NCBI RefSeq assembly: GCF_016427505.1
Contig: NZ_JAELXS010000002.1
Coordinates: 124,001 to 188,000, forward strand
Origin: Sphingomonas mollis
GTDB taxonomy: Bacteria; Pseudomonadota; Alphaproteobacteria; Sphingomonadales; Sphingomonadaceae
Direction: 5' to 3'
DNA: 64,000 bases
The notes under the pieces are model-generated. The model did not search any database, was not told where the DNA came from, and worked only from the letters and a program-made list of their open reading frames with translations. Within the stretch, counting starts at the first letter, position 1, and the number at the start of each line of letters is the position of its first letter. This document shows, piece by piece, positions 9,578 to 17,226 of the stretch. The position numbers and the translations under genes are program-made.

Positions 9578-9937
9578 ATGGCAGGAACGGCAAAGGAATG
9601 GGATGGGGCCGCCGTCCGCAAATGGCTGGAAAGCCGCGTCGTGGCCGCACGATCCGATCAGGTGGCGGCGGAGCGGGGCGGCAGGGACCGACAGGACGAT
9701 TGCGACAAGGCGACGGCCGAGGAAATGGTCTGTTCCTTCCTCAAGGGGAGCAGATCGGTCGATGCGATGGAATCTTTCTCCGCCGAACTAAGATCCCTGC
9801 TCGATCGTGACGACTATATCTGGCGCGGCGTGTATGACGATGCCCGGTTCGACCGCCATGTCCGCACCTACATCAAGAAACTGGCGCGGATGACCAAGAC
9901 GAACGACGGGTTCGGGAATATCGCCCATTATCAATGA
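9578..9937 (+). CDS. Hypothetical protein, 119 residues
   Basis: This soluble, charged 119-residue protein is chosen from the ATG at 9578, which has a good ribosome-binding site (CAGGAG, 6 nt upstream). The same frame stays open back to 9239, but the upstream part is arginine-rich and overlaps the previous gene, so it is not used. Helical segments (AVRKWLESRVVAAR and SFSAELRSLLDRDDY) alternate with charged loops. No motif was recognised. It probably forms a small transcription unit with the 85-residue gene and possibly rsgA, which starts 40 nt later. Confidence 0.65.
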   Translation: MAGTAKEWDGAAVRKWLESRVVAARSDQVAAERGGRDRQDDCDKATAEEMVCSFLKGSRSVDAMESFSAELRSLLDRDDYIWRGVYDDARFDRHVRTYIKKLARMTKTNDGFGNIAHYQ

Positions 9938-9977
9938 CGACGACATCGGCTCACCACCGGCTGGGCCACAACGAAAG

Positions 9978-10985
9978 ATGCAACGGCACCATATGAATTC
10001 GACCGATCGGGATTTGCAGGCGCTGGGCTGGGACGAGCATTTCGACCGGCAATTGTCGGTCGAGGAAGCGGCCTATTGCCGGGCCGTGCGGGTGATGTCG
10101 GTCCATCGCGGCAAGATCGCCGTTGCCGGCGCCGGCTGGGCAGGGTTCTGCTCGCCGCATATCCCCGGCGCCGCCCCGTCCGATCTTCACCCGACGGTCG
10201 GCGACTGGTTGCTGATCGCCGCCGCCACCCTGCAACCGGTCCGCGTCCTCGACCGGAAGAACCTGTTCAAACGGCGCGCCCCCGGCGATCCCCGGCGGGA
10301 ACAGATGATCGCCGCCAATGTCGACACGGTCTTCATCGTCGCCTCATGCAACCAGGATTTCAGCGTCGCGCGACTGGAACGCTATCTCGTGATGTCGCGC
10401 GAGGTTGGCGTGAACGCGGTCGTCGTTCTCACGAAGACCGACCTGACCGATATGCCTGAAACATTCGCCGAAGCCGCACGCGCGATAGAACCCGGACTGG
10501 TCGTCAGGACCGTAGATGGCCGCGATCCCGCCGACGTTGCCGGTCTTGCCGACTGGTGCGGTCCGGGCAAGACGGTCGCGTTTCTCGGATCATCGGGTGT
10601 CGGCAAATCGACCCTCGTCAACACGTTGCGCGGCTCCGACAGCATCGCCACGCAGGCGATCCGCGAGAATGACGGCACTGGACGGCACACGACGACGGTC
10701 CGCGAGATGCATCGCCTCGATCATGGAGGATGGCTGCTCGATCTGCCCGGCATGCGGGAACTGCAACTGTCGGAAGCTGCCGGTGGTATCGCCGAAGTCT
10801 TCGACGATTTCGCCTCGGCGGCGGCGGAATGCCGGTTCTCGAACTGTTCGCACGGCAACGAGTCCGGCTGCGCCGTCCGGGCCGCGATCGAAACGGGCGC
10901 GTTGACGGTGGAGCGTCTGGAGCGCTGGCGGAATCTGGCGGCGGGAGAAGGTACTTCGCAAGCCGCGAAACGCCGGTCGCGATAG
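9978..10985 (+). CDS. rsgA: Ribosome small-subunit-dependent GTPase A
   Basis: This 335-residue circularly permuted GTPase helps the 30S subunit mature. The order is OB-fold, then G4 (TKTDL), then G1 (GSSGVGKST, near residue 204), then G3 (DLPGM), then the zinc knuckle. The zinc ligands are in CRFSNCSHGNESGC (Cys-x4-Cys-x-His-x5-Cys). The end runs convergently toward the MFS gene with 11 nt between stops. A second ATG at 9993 is an equally possible start. Confidence 0.95.
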   Translation: MQRHHMNSTDRDLQALGWDEHFDRQLSVEEAAYCRAVRVMSVHRGKIAVAGAGWAGFCSPHIPGAAPSDLHPTVGDWLLIAAATLQPVRVLDRKNLFKRRAPGDPRREQMIAANVDTVFIVASCNQDFSVARLERYLVMSREVGVNAVVVLTKTDLTDMPETFAEAARAIEPGLVVRTVDGRDPADVAGLADWCGPGKTVAFLGSSGVGKSTLVNTLRGSDSIATQAIRENDGTGRHTTTVREMHRLDHGGWLLDLPGMRELQLSEAAGGIAEVFDDFASAAAECRFSNCSHGNESGCAVRAAIETGALTVERLERWRNLAAGEGTSQAAKRRSR

Positions 10986-10996
10986 AAACCGGACCC

Positions 10997-12277
10997 TTAT
11001 TCGGTCGCCCGGGCGGGCGGCAGCATCCGCTCGACGGCAAGCACCCCCAGCGCCGATGCCGACAGGCACGCCGCCAGAAACAGCATCGGCCCCGTGTCGC
11101 CGCCGGTCCGATCCCGGATCGCCGGCACCACGGCCTGTGCGACGAACCCGCCCAGATTGCCCACCGAATTGATCGCCGCGAACCCGGCCGCCGCCCTGGC
11201 ACCCGACAGGAAGCGGGGCGGCAACGTCCAGAACACCGGCTGACCGGCAAAGATCGCCGCCGCCGCAAAGCTGAGCAGGACGAACCGGATCACGACGTCA
11301 TCGACGATCACGCTCGCCACAAGGAGCACCGCCCCGATCAGCGCCGGCCCCGCGGCATGCCAGATCTGGTTCCGGAACCGCGCAGCATGGCGCGGCACCA
11401 CCCACAGCGCCAACCCGACCAGCGTCCACGGGATGATGTTGAGGAAGCCATTGACGGTATTCGACACACCGAAGCCGCGCACGATCGTCGGCAACCAGTA
11501 ACTCAGCCCGTACGCCGCCAGTGGAAATCCGACATAGACCAGGCATAGCAACACCACCCGCCGATCGCGCAATGCCGTCAGCGCGTGGCCCTGCTCCGCC
11601 GCCACGGCTGCCGGTGGCTCGGCCAATTCCTCCGCCAGCCACGCCTTCTGCTCCGCCGTCAGCCAGCGCACGCTATCGGGCGCTCGCGGCAACAGGAACA
11701 GCACGGCGGGGGCGAGCAGGATCGCCGGCAGACCCGTCGCCAGAAATACCCATTGCCACCCCGCCAGCCCCCAGGTGCCGCCCTGATCCAGCAGAAACCC
11801 GCCGATCGCCGCCCCGACCGCATTGGCCACCGCGCTCGCCAGCATGAACAGCCCGACCGCACGAGCCCGGTGCCGCGCCGGAAACCAGAGCGTCAGGACA
11901 TACAGCACACCCGGAAAGAACCCGGCCTCCGCCACGCCCAACAGAAATCGCAGGATGTAGAACGCCGTGGCATTGGGCGTGAATGCCAGCAGTAACGTCA
12001 CCACGCCCCAGCTCGCCATGATCCGCGCGAACCAGACACGCGCGCCAACCCGGTGGAGGAGCAGGTTGCTCGGCACCTCGAACAGGAAATAGCCGATGAA
12101 GAACAGCGACGCACCCAGCCCGAACGCCGCCTCGCTCAGCCCCAGCGCGTCCACCATCTGCAACTTGGCGTAGGAGATGTTCTGGCGATCGATATACGCG
12201 ATCAGGTACAGCAGGCCCAGGAACGGCATCAGCCGCCACGTCACCCGGCGAACGGTCGCCTGCTCCACATCGCTCAT
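10997..12277 (-). CDS. MFS transporter, anion:cation symporter-like
   Basis: This 426-residue inner-membrane protein has about 12 hydrophobic segments. The opening LMPFLGLLYLIAYIDRQNISYAK and the loop GVAEAGFFPGVLYVLTLWFP are characteristic of the ACS subfamily, which carries sugar acids and aromatic or other carboxylates with protons. The substrate is not predictable. The frame is open much further upstream, across the tRNA gene and the next gene, but the ATG at 12277 begins the conserved protein. The gene stands alone; tRNA-Thr lies 57 nt upstream. Confidence 0.9.
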   Translation of the reverse strand: MSDVEQATVRRVTWRLMPFLGLLYLIAYIDRQNISYAKLQMVDALGLSEAAFGLGASLFFIGYFLFEVPSNLLLHRVGARVWFARIMASWGVVTLLLAFTPNATAFYILRFLLGVAEAGFFPGVLYVLTLWFPARHRARAVGLFMLASAVANAVGAAIGGFLLDQGGTWGLAGWQWVFLATGLPAILLAPAVLFLLPRAPDSVRWLTAEQKAWLAEELAEPPAAVAAEQGHALTALRDRRVVLLCLVYVGFPLAAYGLSYWLPTIVRGFGVSNTVNGFLNIIPWTLVGLALWVVPRHAARFRNQIWHAAGPALIGAVLLVASVIVDDVVIRFVLLSFAAAAIFAGQPVFWTLPPRFLSGARAAAGFAAINSVGNLGGFVAQAVVPAIRDRTGGDTGPMLFLAACLSASALGVLAVERMLPPARATE

Positions 12278-12333
12278 CCGCTCTCCTTCGGCGGCCCGAT
12301 CTGACCGCCAGGCCACCTGAACCTGTGGAAACA

Positions 12334-12409
12334 TGGTGCCGGTTGCAGGAATCGAACCCGCGACCTTCGGTTTACAAAACCGCTGCTCTACCAGCTGAGC
12401 TAAACCGGC
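12334..12409 (-). tRNA. tRNA-Thr (anticodon UGU)
   Basis: This is a 76-nt cloverleaf on the minus strand with encoded CCA (12334-12336). The acceptor stem GCCGGTT pairs with AACCGGC. The D arm is GCTC-AGCTGGTA-GAGC. The T arm GCGGG-TTCGATT-CCTGC is perfect. The anticodon loop TTTGTAA carries TGT (12374-12376), reading ACA and other threonine codons. The anticodon stem GCGGT/ACCGA has a G-A mismatch at the outermost pair (27-43). No integrase or att duplication is seen beside it. Confidence 0.96.
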
Positions 12410-12426
12410 GCGGAGGACCCCATGCG

Positions 12427-13317
12427 TCATGCGACGCCGAAGGTCCAGCCCTCCGTTTGCGCAATCTGCGTCGTCATCGCGGGCGGGTGCCACAGCCCGT
12501 CGTCGCCCGACCGTGCGCGCAGCCATGCGGCGGTCACAATCGCGTCGGTGGCATGGTCGTCGTACCTCGCTAGCGGTCGATGCGCCGCCGACCCCAGCAC
12601 GGCGAGCGCCGCATCCAGCGCCACCGCATTGCGAATCTTGCTGCGCCCCTTGCGCATCCCGGCGGCACGCGCTGCGATCGTCGTGTAGATTTCGACCACC
12701 AGCGGTCCCTCGTCCGGCACCGGATCGAATGGCCACAACGGCACCTGCGGCGCCAGCGCATGAAGCAGTCGCATGCCCGCGAAACTTGCCTTCGCCACCT
12801 GCGCCGCGCCGATCGCGTCGTACACCGTGGACGGCTTGCGCCCACCCTCCGCCAGTAATTCGCACGTTCGCCAGTGCAGGAACGACGCCTTGGCGCCATC
12901 CGCCGCCCCCAGATAGAAATGCCGCCCCCGCCGCCGTTCCAGAAATGTCGCCGCGCCCAGATCGGCATCGTCGCATTCCGCCTCGACATAGGCCCACAGC
13001 GCCAGTGCATCGGCGGTCGGCGGTTCACCCGGCAGATGCGCCCCTCGCGCTACGAACGGCGCGGAGAAGCTGAAGTCGAACCCGACCAGCAACGGCGTCC
13101 CTCGCTGCGCCAGCAGCCATTCCAGCACCCCGCCGCGCGACCACACGCCCCCCGGCGGCTCGACCAGCACCGGCGCCGCGTCGCCTGCCTCGCACAACGC
13201 AACCGCTATGCCGCGATGCCGCGTTCCCTTCGCGCCCGACCAGTCGATCGCGGCGAAACGCGTGAAGCGATCAGGGGCGATCGCCGAGCGCCTTGCGCCG
13301 GGTGATCGAGGCCACAT
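12427..13317 (-). CDS. RNase H-like-fold protein of unknown function (DUF429-like)
   Basis: This soluble protein of about 296 residues opens, after a short tail, with RFAAIDWSGAKG. That is the first beta strand and acidic residue of an RNase H-like fold. Later acidic positions are in LVGFDFSFS and in YDDHATDAIVTAAWL near the C-terminus, a pattern seen in DUF429-type putative nucleases. No biochemical role can be assigned. The only ATG upstream is at 13317, which overlaps the end of the YjbR frame by 47 nt; the conserved part begins about 20 residues later. It is followed after 17 nt by tRNA-Thr. Confidence 0.72.
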   Translation of the reverse strand: MWPRSPGARRSAIAPDRFTRFAAIDWSGAKGTRHRGIAVALCEAGDAAPVLVEPPGGVWSRGGVLEWLLAQRGTPLLVGFDFSFSAPFVARGAHLPGEPPTADALALWAYVEAECDDADLGAATFLERRRGRHFYLGAADGAKASFLHWRTCELLAEGGRKPSTVYDAIGAAQVAKASFAGMRLLHALAPQVPLWPFDPVPDEGPLVVEIYTTIAARAAGMRKGRSKIRNAVALDAALAVLGSAAHRPLARYDDHATDAIVTAAWLRARSGDDGLWHPPAMTTQIAQTEGWTFGVA

Positions 13318-13651
13318 CCCACCACGCCCGCGTTACGACCAACCGCACGCGGTTGGCATCGGCGGTGCCATAGCGGACCAGCAAACCCGGCCACCCCTCA
13401 TAATGCGGCGTCTGCCAGAAGGTCGCGGGATCGGTATCGATCAGCACCTCCTTCTCGGCGAATGGACTGCGGACATGGAAGCTGCCCGCCTCATGCCCGG
13501 ATGACACGAACATCCGGCCACCCGTCTTGATCGCCGGCTGCCCGTAAGAGGTGGATGCCTCGGTATGTGGCAGCGTCAGGGCAAACGCCGCGACCTCCGC
13601 CCAATCCTTCGCTGGATCGCGCCCGCAGGAACCGCCCGCAACAGCCTCGAA
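13271..13651 (-). CDS. MmcQ/YjbR-family protein with no recognisable start codon
   Basis: The frame encodes a clear MmcQ/YjbR (DUF419) domain of about 110 residues, from DWAEVAAFALTLPHTEAST through YGQPAIK to VRLVVTRAWWDVASI. Members have a CyaY-like fold, sometimes annotated as DNA-binding. The frame begins at the codon right after the mgsA TAG stop (13652-13654). It contains no ATG, GTG or TTG until the internal ATG at 13513, which would cut off the first helix and strand. Coordinates give the open frame, not a start. Readthrough of the mgsA TAG, a rare start codon, a -1 frameshift from an ATG inside the mgsA end, or a one-base sequence error could each explain it. Confidence 0.65.
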   Translation of the reverse strand, partial: FEAVAGGSCGRDPAKDWAEVAAFALTLPHTEASTSYGQPAIKTGGRMFVSSGHEAGSFHVRSPFAEKEVLIDTDPATFWQTPHYEGWPGLLVRYGTADANRVRLVVTRAWWDVASITRRKALGDRP

Positions 13652-14971
13652 CTAATCGCGTTTCGCATGCCGCATCTCCTCCCACCACGCCATCCGTTCG
13701 GCCACCCGCTTCTCATGCCCGCGTCCGCTGGGCTCGTAGAAGCGCTGCGGCGCCATCCCCTCCGGCCAGTAATCCGCGCCGGAGAAGGCCTCCTCGCTGT
13801 CATGGTCGTATTCATATCCCGCGCCGTATCCCATGTCGCGCATCAGCTTCGTCGGCGCGCCCAGGATATGCTTGGGCGGGCTGAGCGATCCGCCCTCCTT
13901 CGCCGCCCGCCACGCCGCCTTTTGCGCGGTATAGACGGCGTTCGATTTGGGCGCGGTCGCCAGATACAGGCACGCCTGCACGATCGCCAGTTCGCCCTCC
14001 GGGCTGCCGAGGAAGTCATACGTGTCCTTGGCGGCGATGCACTGCACCAGCGCCTGCGGATCGGCCAGGCCGATGTCCTCCACCGCCGCCCGCGTCAGCC
14101 GGCGCAGCACGTAGAGCGGCTCTTCGCCGGCCACCAGCATCCGCGCCATATAGTATAGCGCCGCCTGCGGATCGGACCCCCGGATCGATTTGTGAAGCGC
14201 GGAGATCAGGCCATAATGCCCCTCACGATCCTTGTCGTACACCGCCACCCGCCGTTGCAGCAGCGCCGACAACCCGGCCGGATCGAGCGGCGCGGGCAGA
14301 TCGATCGCGAACAACGTCTCCGCCTGATTGAGCAGGAAGCGACCATCGCCATCAGCGCTGGCGATCAAGGCGTCACGCGCGGCGGGATCGAGGGGCAGGG
14401 GCCGTCCCTCCACCTCCTCCGCCCGCGTCAGCAACTGGTCCAGCGCCGCCCGGTCCAGCCGGTGCAGGATCAGCACCTGCGCGCGACTAAGTAACGCGGC
14501 GTTCAGTTCGAACGACGGATTCTCCGTCGTCGCTCCCACCAGCGTCACTGTCCCATCCTCGACAAAGGGTAGGAAACCATCCTGTTGCGCGCGGTTGAAC
14601 CGATGGATTTCGTCCACGAACAACAACGTGCGCTTGCCCGCCCGGCCATGGTCCTTCGCCTCGGCGAACGCCTTTTTCAGGTCGGCGACACCGGAAAAGA
14701 CCGCCGAGATACTGGTGAAGCGCAACCCCACCGCATCCGCCAGCAACCGCGCGATCGTCGTCTTGCCCGTTCCCGGCGGTCCCCACAGGATCATCGACGA
14801 CAGGCGTCCCGCCGCGACCATCCGCCCGATCGCGCCGTCCGGGCCGGTCAGGTGATCCTGCCCGACTACCTCGGCCAGCATGCGTGGCCGCAACCGGTCG
14901 GCCAGCGGCGCATCGGCGGGGGGAATGTTGGTGGGGGCAGGGGGTTCGAACCCGGCAAACAGGTCGGCCAT
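13652..14971 (-). CDS. rarA: Replication-associated recombination protein A (AAA+ ATPase)
   Basis: This 439-residue MgsA/RarA/WRNIP1-type clamp-loader-like ATPase acts at stalled replication forks. Walker A is WGPPGTGKTT and Walker B is LLFVDEIHRFN. The sensor region reads GATTENPSFELN. The C-terminal tetramerisation domain carries KSIRGSDPQAALYYMARML. The ATG at 14971 is preceded by another ATG at 14980. The long in-frame extension to 15625 runs antisense through padR and is not real. The stop is TAG, and an intact YjbR frame follows directly in phase. Confidence 0.94.
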   Translation of the reverse strand: MADLFAGFEPPAPTNIPPADAPLADRLRPRMLAEVVGQDHLTGPDGAIGRMVAAGRLSSMILWGPPGTGKTTIARLLADAVGLRFTSISAVFSGVADLKKAFAEAKDHGRAGKRTLLFVDEIHRFNRAQQDGFLPFVEDGTVTLVGATTENPSFELNAALLSRAQVLILHRLDRAALDQLLTRAEEVEGRPLPLDPAARDALIASADGDGRFLLNQAETLFAIDLPAPLDPAGLSALLQRRVAVYDKDREGHYGLISALHKSIRGSDPQAALYYMARMLVAGEEPLYVLRRLTRAAVEDIGLADPQALVQCIAAKDTYDFLGSPEGELAIVQACLYLATAPKSNAVYTAQKAAWRAAKEGGSLSPPKHILGAPTKLMRDMGYGAGYEYDHDSEEAFSGADYWPEGMAPQRFYEPSGRGHEKRVAERMAWWEEMRHAKRD

Positions 14972-15010
14972 CGCCGTCATGTAAGTCGCTGGCAATCTCC
15001 CGTCACGCAT

Positions 15011-15078
15011 TTGATACAAAGATATATCTTGAGTAGGTCTTGACGACCGATCGATCAGATATATCTTGAACGTATCAA
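15011..15078 (+). promoter_or_regulatory. padR promoter/operator with two AGATATATCTTGA repeats
   Basis: AGATATATCTTGA occurs twice (15020-15032 and 15057-15069), 37 bp apart. Each is built on a palindrome (AAGATATATCTT and AGATATATCT). A further outer pair, TTGATAC/GTATCAA, brackets the block. A -35-like TTGACG (15040-15045) and a -10-like TATCTT (15062-15067), 16 bp apart, place the second repeat over the -10 region. This is the arrangement expected for PadR autorepression. The block could also control divergent rarA. Confidence 0.6.
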
Positions 15079-15097
15079 GACACAGCAAGGACGTTTC

Positions 15098-15679
15098 ATG
15101 TTTTCCCATCATCATCACGAACACAAATGCGGACCCCGCGGCGGCCGGTGGCAGCGCGGCCCGATGTCGGTCGAATGGTCGTTCACCGGTCCGGAACGTG
15201 GCGGTGGCGGCCGGCGCGGTCGGATGTTCGACGGCGGCGAACTGCGCCTCGTCCTCCTTCGCCTGATCGCCGACGAACCGCGCCACGGTTACGATCTGAT
15301 CCGCGAGATCGAAGCAATGACCGGCGGCGCCTATGCTCCCAGTCCGGGCGTGGTCTACCCCACGCTGACCCTGCTCGACGAGATGGGCCTGATCGGCGAA
15401 CAACAGTCGGAAGGCGCCAAGAAGCGCTTCGCGATCACCGACGCCGGCACCACCCATCTGGCCGAGCGGTCGGAAGAGGTCGCGGGCCTGCTCGACCGGC
15501 TGCGCGCGCTGGGCGAACATCGCGAGCGGACGGACGGCGCACCGATCCGGCGGGCAATGGGCAATCTGAAGGTCGCCCTGTCCGATCGGCTGGGTCGCGG
15601 CGAGTTTTCGGAGGAGACGCTGCACGACGTCGCTGCGTTGATCGATGAGGTCGCCCAGAAGATCGAGCGACTGCGGTGA
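15098..15679 (+). CDS. PadR-family transcriptional regulator with His-rich N-terminus
   Basis: This 193-residue regulator has an N-terminal tail rich in His and Gly (HHHHEHKC) that could bind metal. The PadR winged helix follows (LRLVLLRLIADEPRHGYDL, then APSPGVVYPTLTLLDEMGLI). The C-terminal helices are for dimerisation. Related proteins repress nearby genes until a ligand binds; here the ligand may be a metal or metal complex, which is inference. It overlaps a DUF2218 gene by GTGA, and two palindromic operators lie upstream. Confidence 0.92.
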   Translation: MFSHHHHEHKCGPRGGRWQRGPMSVEWSFTGPERGGGGRRGRMFDGGELRLVLLRLIADEPRHGYDLIREIEAMTGGAYAPSPGVVYPTLTLLDEMGLIGEQQSEGAKKRFAITDAGTTHLAERSEEVAGLLDRLRALGEHRERTDGAPIRRAMGNLKVALSDRLGRGEFSEETLHDVAALIDEVAQKIERLR

Positions 15680-15969
15680 GCGTCTCGGTCGCCCGCGTGC
15701 CGACGCAATCGGCCAGTCGCTATCTCCAGCAACTGGCCAAGCACTGGAGCCACAAGATGGAGGTGGCCTTCACGACCGAGGAAGGGACGATCACCTTTCC
15801 GAACGGCGCCCGCCTCGTCATGCGGGCGGCCAGCGATACGCTGGATGTCGAGTTGTCCGTGCCGGATGAAGGCGACGTGGCACGGATGCGCGACGTGGTG
15901 TCCAGTCATCTCGACCGCTTCGCCTTTCGCGAGGCACCGCTGACGTTCGACTGGCAGAGCGCCGGCTGA
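15676..15969 (+). CDS. DUF2218-domain protein
   Basis: This 97-residue soluble protein has the conserved opening ARVPTQSASRYLQQLAKHWSHK and the FPNGARLVMRA strand typical of DUF2218. The function is unknown; several relatives sit near PadR regulators or metal and siderophore genes. It starts at a GTG (15676) overlapping the padR stop, so the two are translated together. The conserved His-Trp-x-His near residue 23 could be a metal or ligand site, which is only a guess. Confidence 0.88.
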   Translation: MSVSVARVPTQSASRYLQQLAKHWSHKMEVAFTTEEGTITFPNGARLVMRAASDTLDVELSVPDEGDVARMRDVVSSHLDRFAFREAPLTFDWQSAG

Positions 15970-15976
15970 TCCGTGC

Positions 15977-17122
15977 CTATCGACGCGCCATCACCGCCAG
16001 ATAGGCGTCGAGCACCGCCTCGTTGATCGTGTCCCAGCGATAGGTCGCCGCCTTCGCATGGCCGGCGGCACCCATCGCCCGGCGCAGCGCCGGATCGGCG
16101 ACGATCCGGCCGATCGCATCGGCATAGGCCGCCGCGTCGCGGGGCGAGACGAGGAAACCCGTCTCGCCCTCGTCGACCAGATCGCTGGCCCCGGTCGCCC
16201 GCGCGGCGACGACGGGAACGCCGGCCGCCATCGCCTCCAGCGTCACATTGCCGAACGTCTCGGTCACCGACGGATTGAAGAACACGTCCATCGACGCGAC
16301 CGCCCGGCCCAGCGCCTCTCCCCGTTGGAAGCCGGCGAATTTGGCGGTCGGCACCTGTTCGGCGAACCATTCCCGTGCCGGCCCGTCGCCGATTACCAGC
16401 ACCTCGTGCGGCACGCCGCGCGCGCTCAGCGTCTTGGCGACCTCGGCGAACACGTCGAGGCCCTTTTCCTTCACCAGCCGGCCGAGGAAGCCGATCGCCA
16501 CCGCATCGTCGGCGATGCCCAGTTCACGCCGCCACGCCGTATCGCGTCGTGCGGGCTTGAACCGGTCGTGATCGACGCCCCGCGACCAGATATCGATCGG
16601 CGTCGTCACGCCCCATTGGCGCAGGATGGTCGCGATACCGGGCGTCGGCACCAGCACCTCGTCGCACCGCCCATAAAAGCGCGCGAGCAGCCGTTCGATC
16701 GGCCGTTCGAGAATGCTGAGGCCGTAATAGCGGGGATAGGTCTCGAACCGGGTGTGCAACGACGCGACAACGGGAATATCCTGACGCCGGCCCCAGCTGA
16801 CTGCCCGGTGCCCGAGCAGTTCCGGCGCGGACACATGCACGATGTTGGGCGCGAACGTCGCCAGATCGCGCTTCACGCTGCCCGACAGCCCCCGCGCCAT
16901 CCGATACTCGCCGCGACCTGCCGGCAACGGGATCGCCGGTACGTCGACCAGATCGCCGGTCGCCGGAAAAGCCGGGTTGGCGACGGTCGGCGAATAGACC
17001 CGCACAGCGACGCCGCGCGACAGCAAATGCCCCACCAGCAGGTTCAGCGCCTGATTGGCCCCGTCCCGTACATAATTGTAGTTGCCGCTGAATAGGGCGA
17101 CGCGGAGGTCGGATGCCTGCAT
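15977..17122 (-). CDS. Glycosyltransferase family 4
   Basis: This 381-residue GT-B enzyme would transfer a sugar from a nucleotide donor, probably to a lipid carrier. The N-terminal part carries SGNYNYVRDGANQALN. The C-terminal Rossmann domain carries FLGRLVKEKGLD, VIGDGP and the E-x7-E region NPSVTETFGNVTLEAMAAG. It resembles the glycosyltransferases that modify diacylglycerol or other membrane lipids, but the acceptor is not identifiable. The ATG at 17122 is chosen because upstream frame to 17278 is not conserved. The gene is convergent with DUF2218 and divergent from radA. Confidence 0.88.
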   Translation of the reverse strand: MQASDLRVALFSGNYNYVRDGANQALNLLVGHLLSRGVAVRVYSPTVANPAFPATGDLVDVPAIPLPAGRGEYRMARGLSGSVKRDLATFAPNIVHVSAPELLGHRAVSWGRRQDIPVVASLHTRFETYPRYYGLSILERPIERLLARFYGRCDEVLVPTPGIATILRQWGVTTPIDIWSRGVDHDRFKPARRDTAWRRELGIADDAVAIGFLGRLVKEKGLDVFAEVAKTLSARGVPHEVLVIGDGPAREWFAEQVPTAKFAGFQRGEALGRAVASMDVFFNPSVTETFGNVTLEAMAAGVPVVAARATGASDLVDEGETGFLVSPRDAAAYADAIGRIVADPALRRAMGAAGHAKAATYRWDTINEAVLDAYLAVMARR

Positions 17123-17226
17123 GGAGCGGCGCGGATAGCGCCGCGACGGCCCAAATGCCACCGTCCATCGCCTCCGATCGCTCGCCGTGCATTGTGTTCC
17201 CGTATCGTTCCGCCTAAATTGCCAAC

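Noticed and set aside
12334..12426. tRNA-Thr as an integration site
   Set aside because: No direct repeat of the tRNA end and no integrase or foreign genes on either side.
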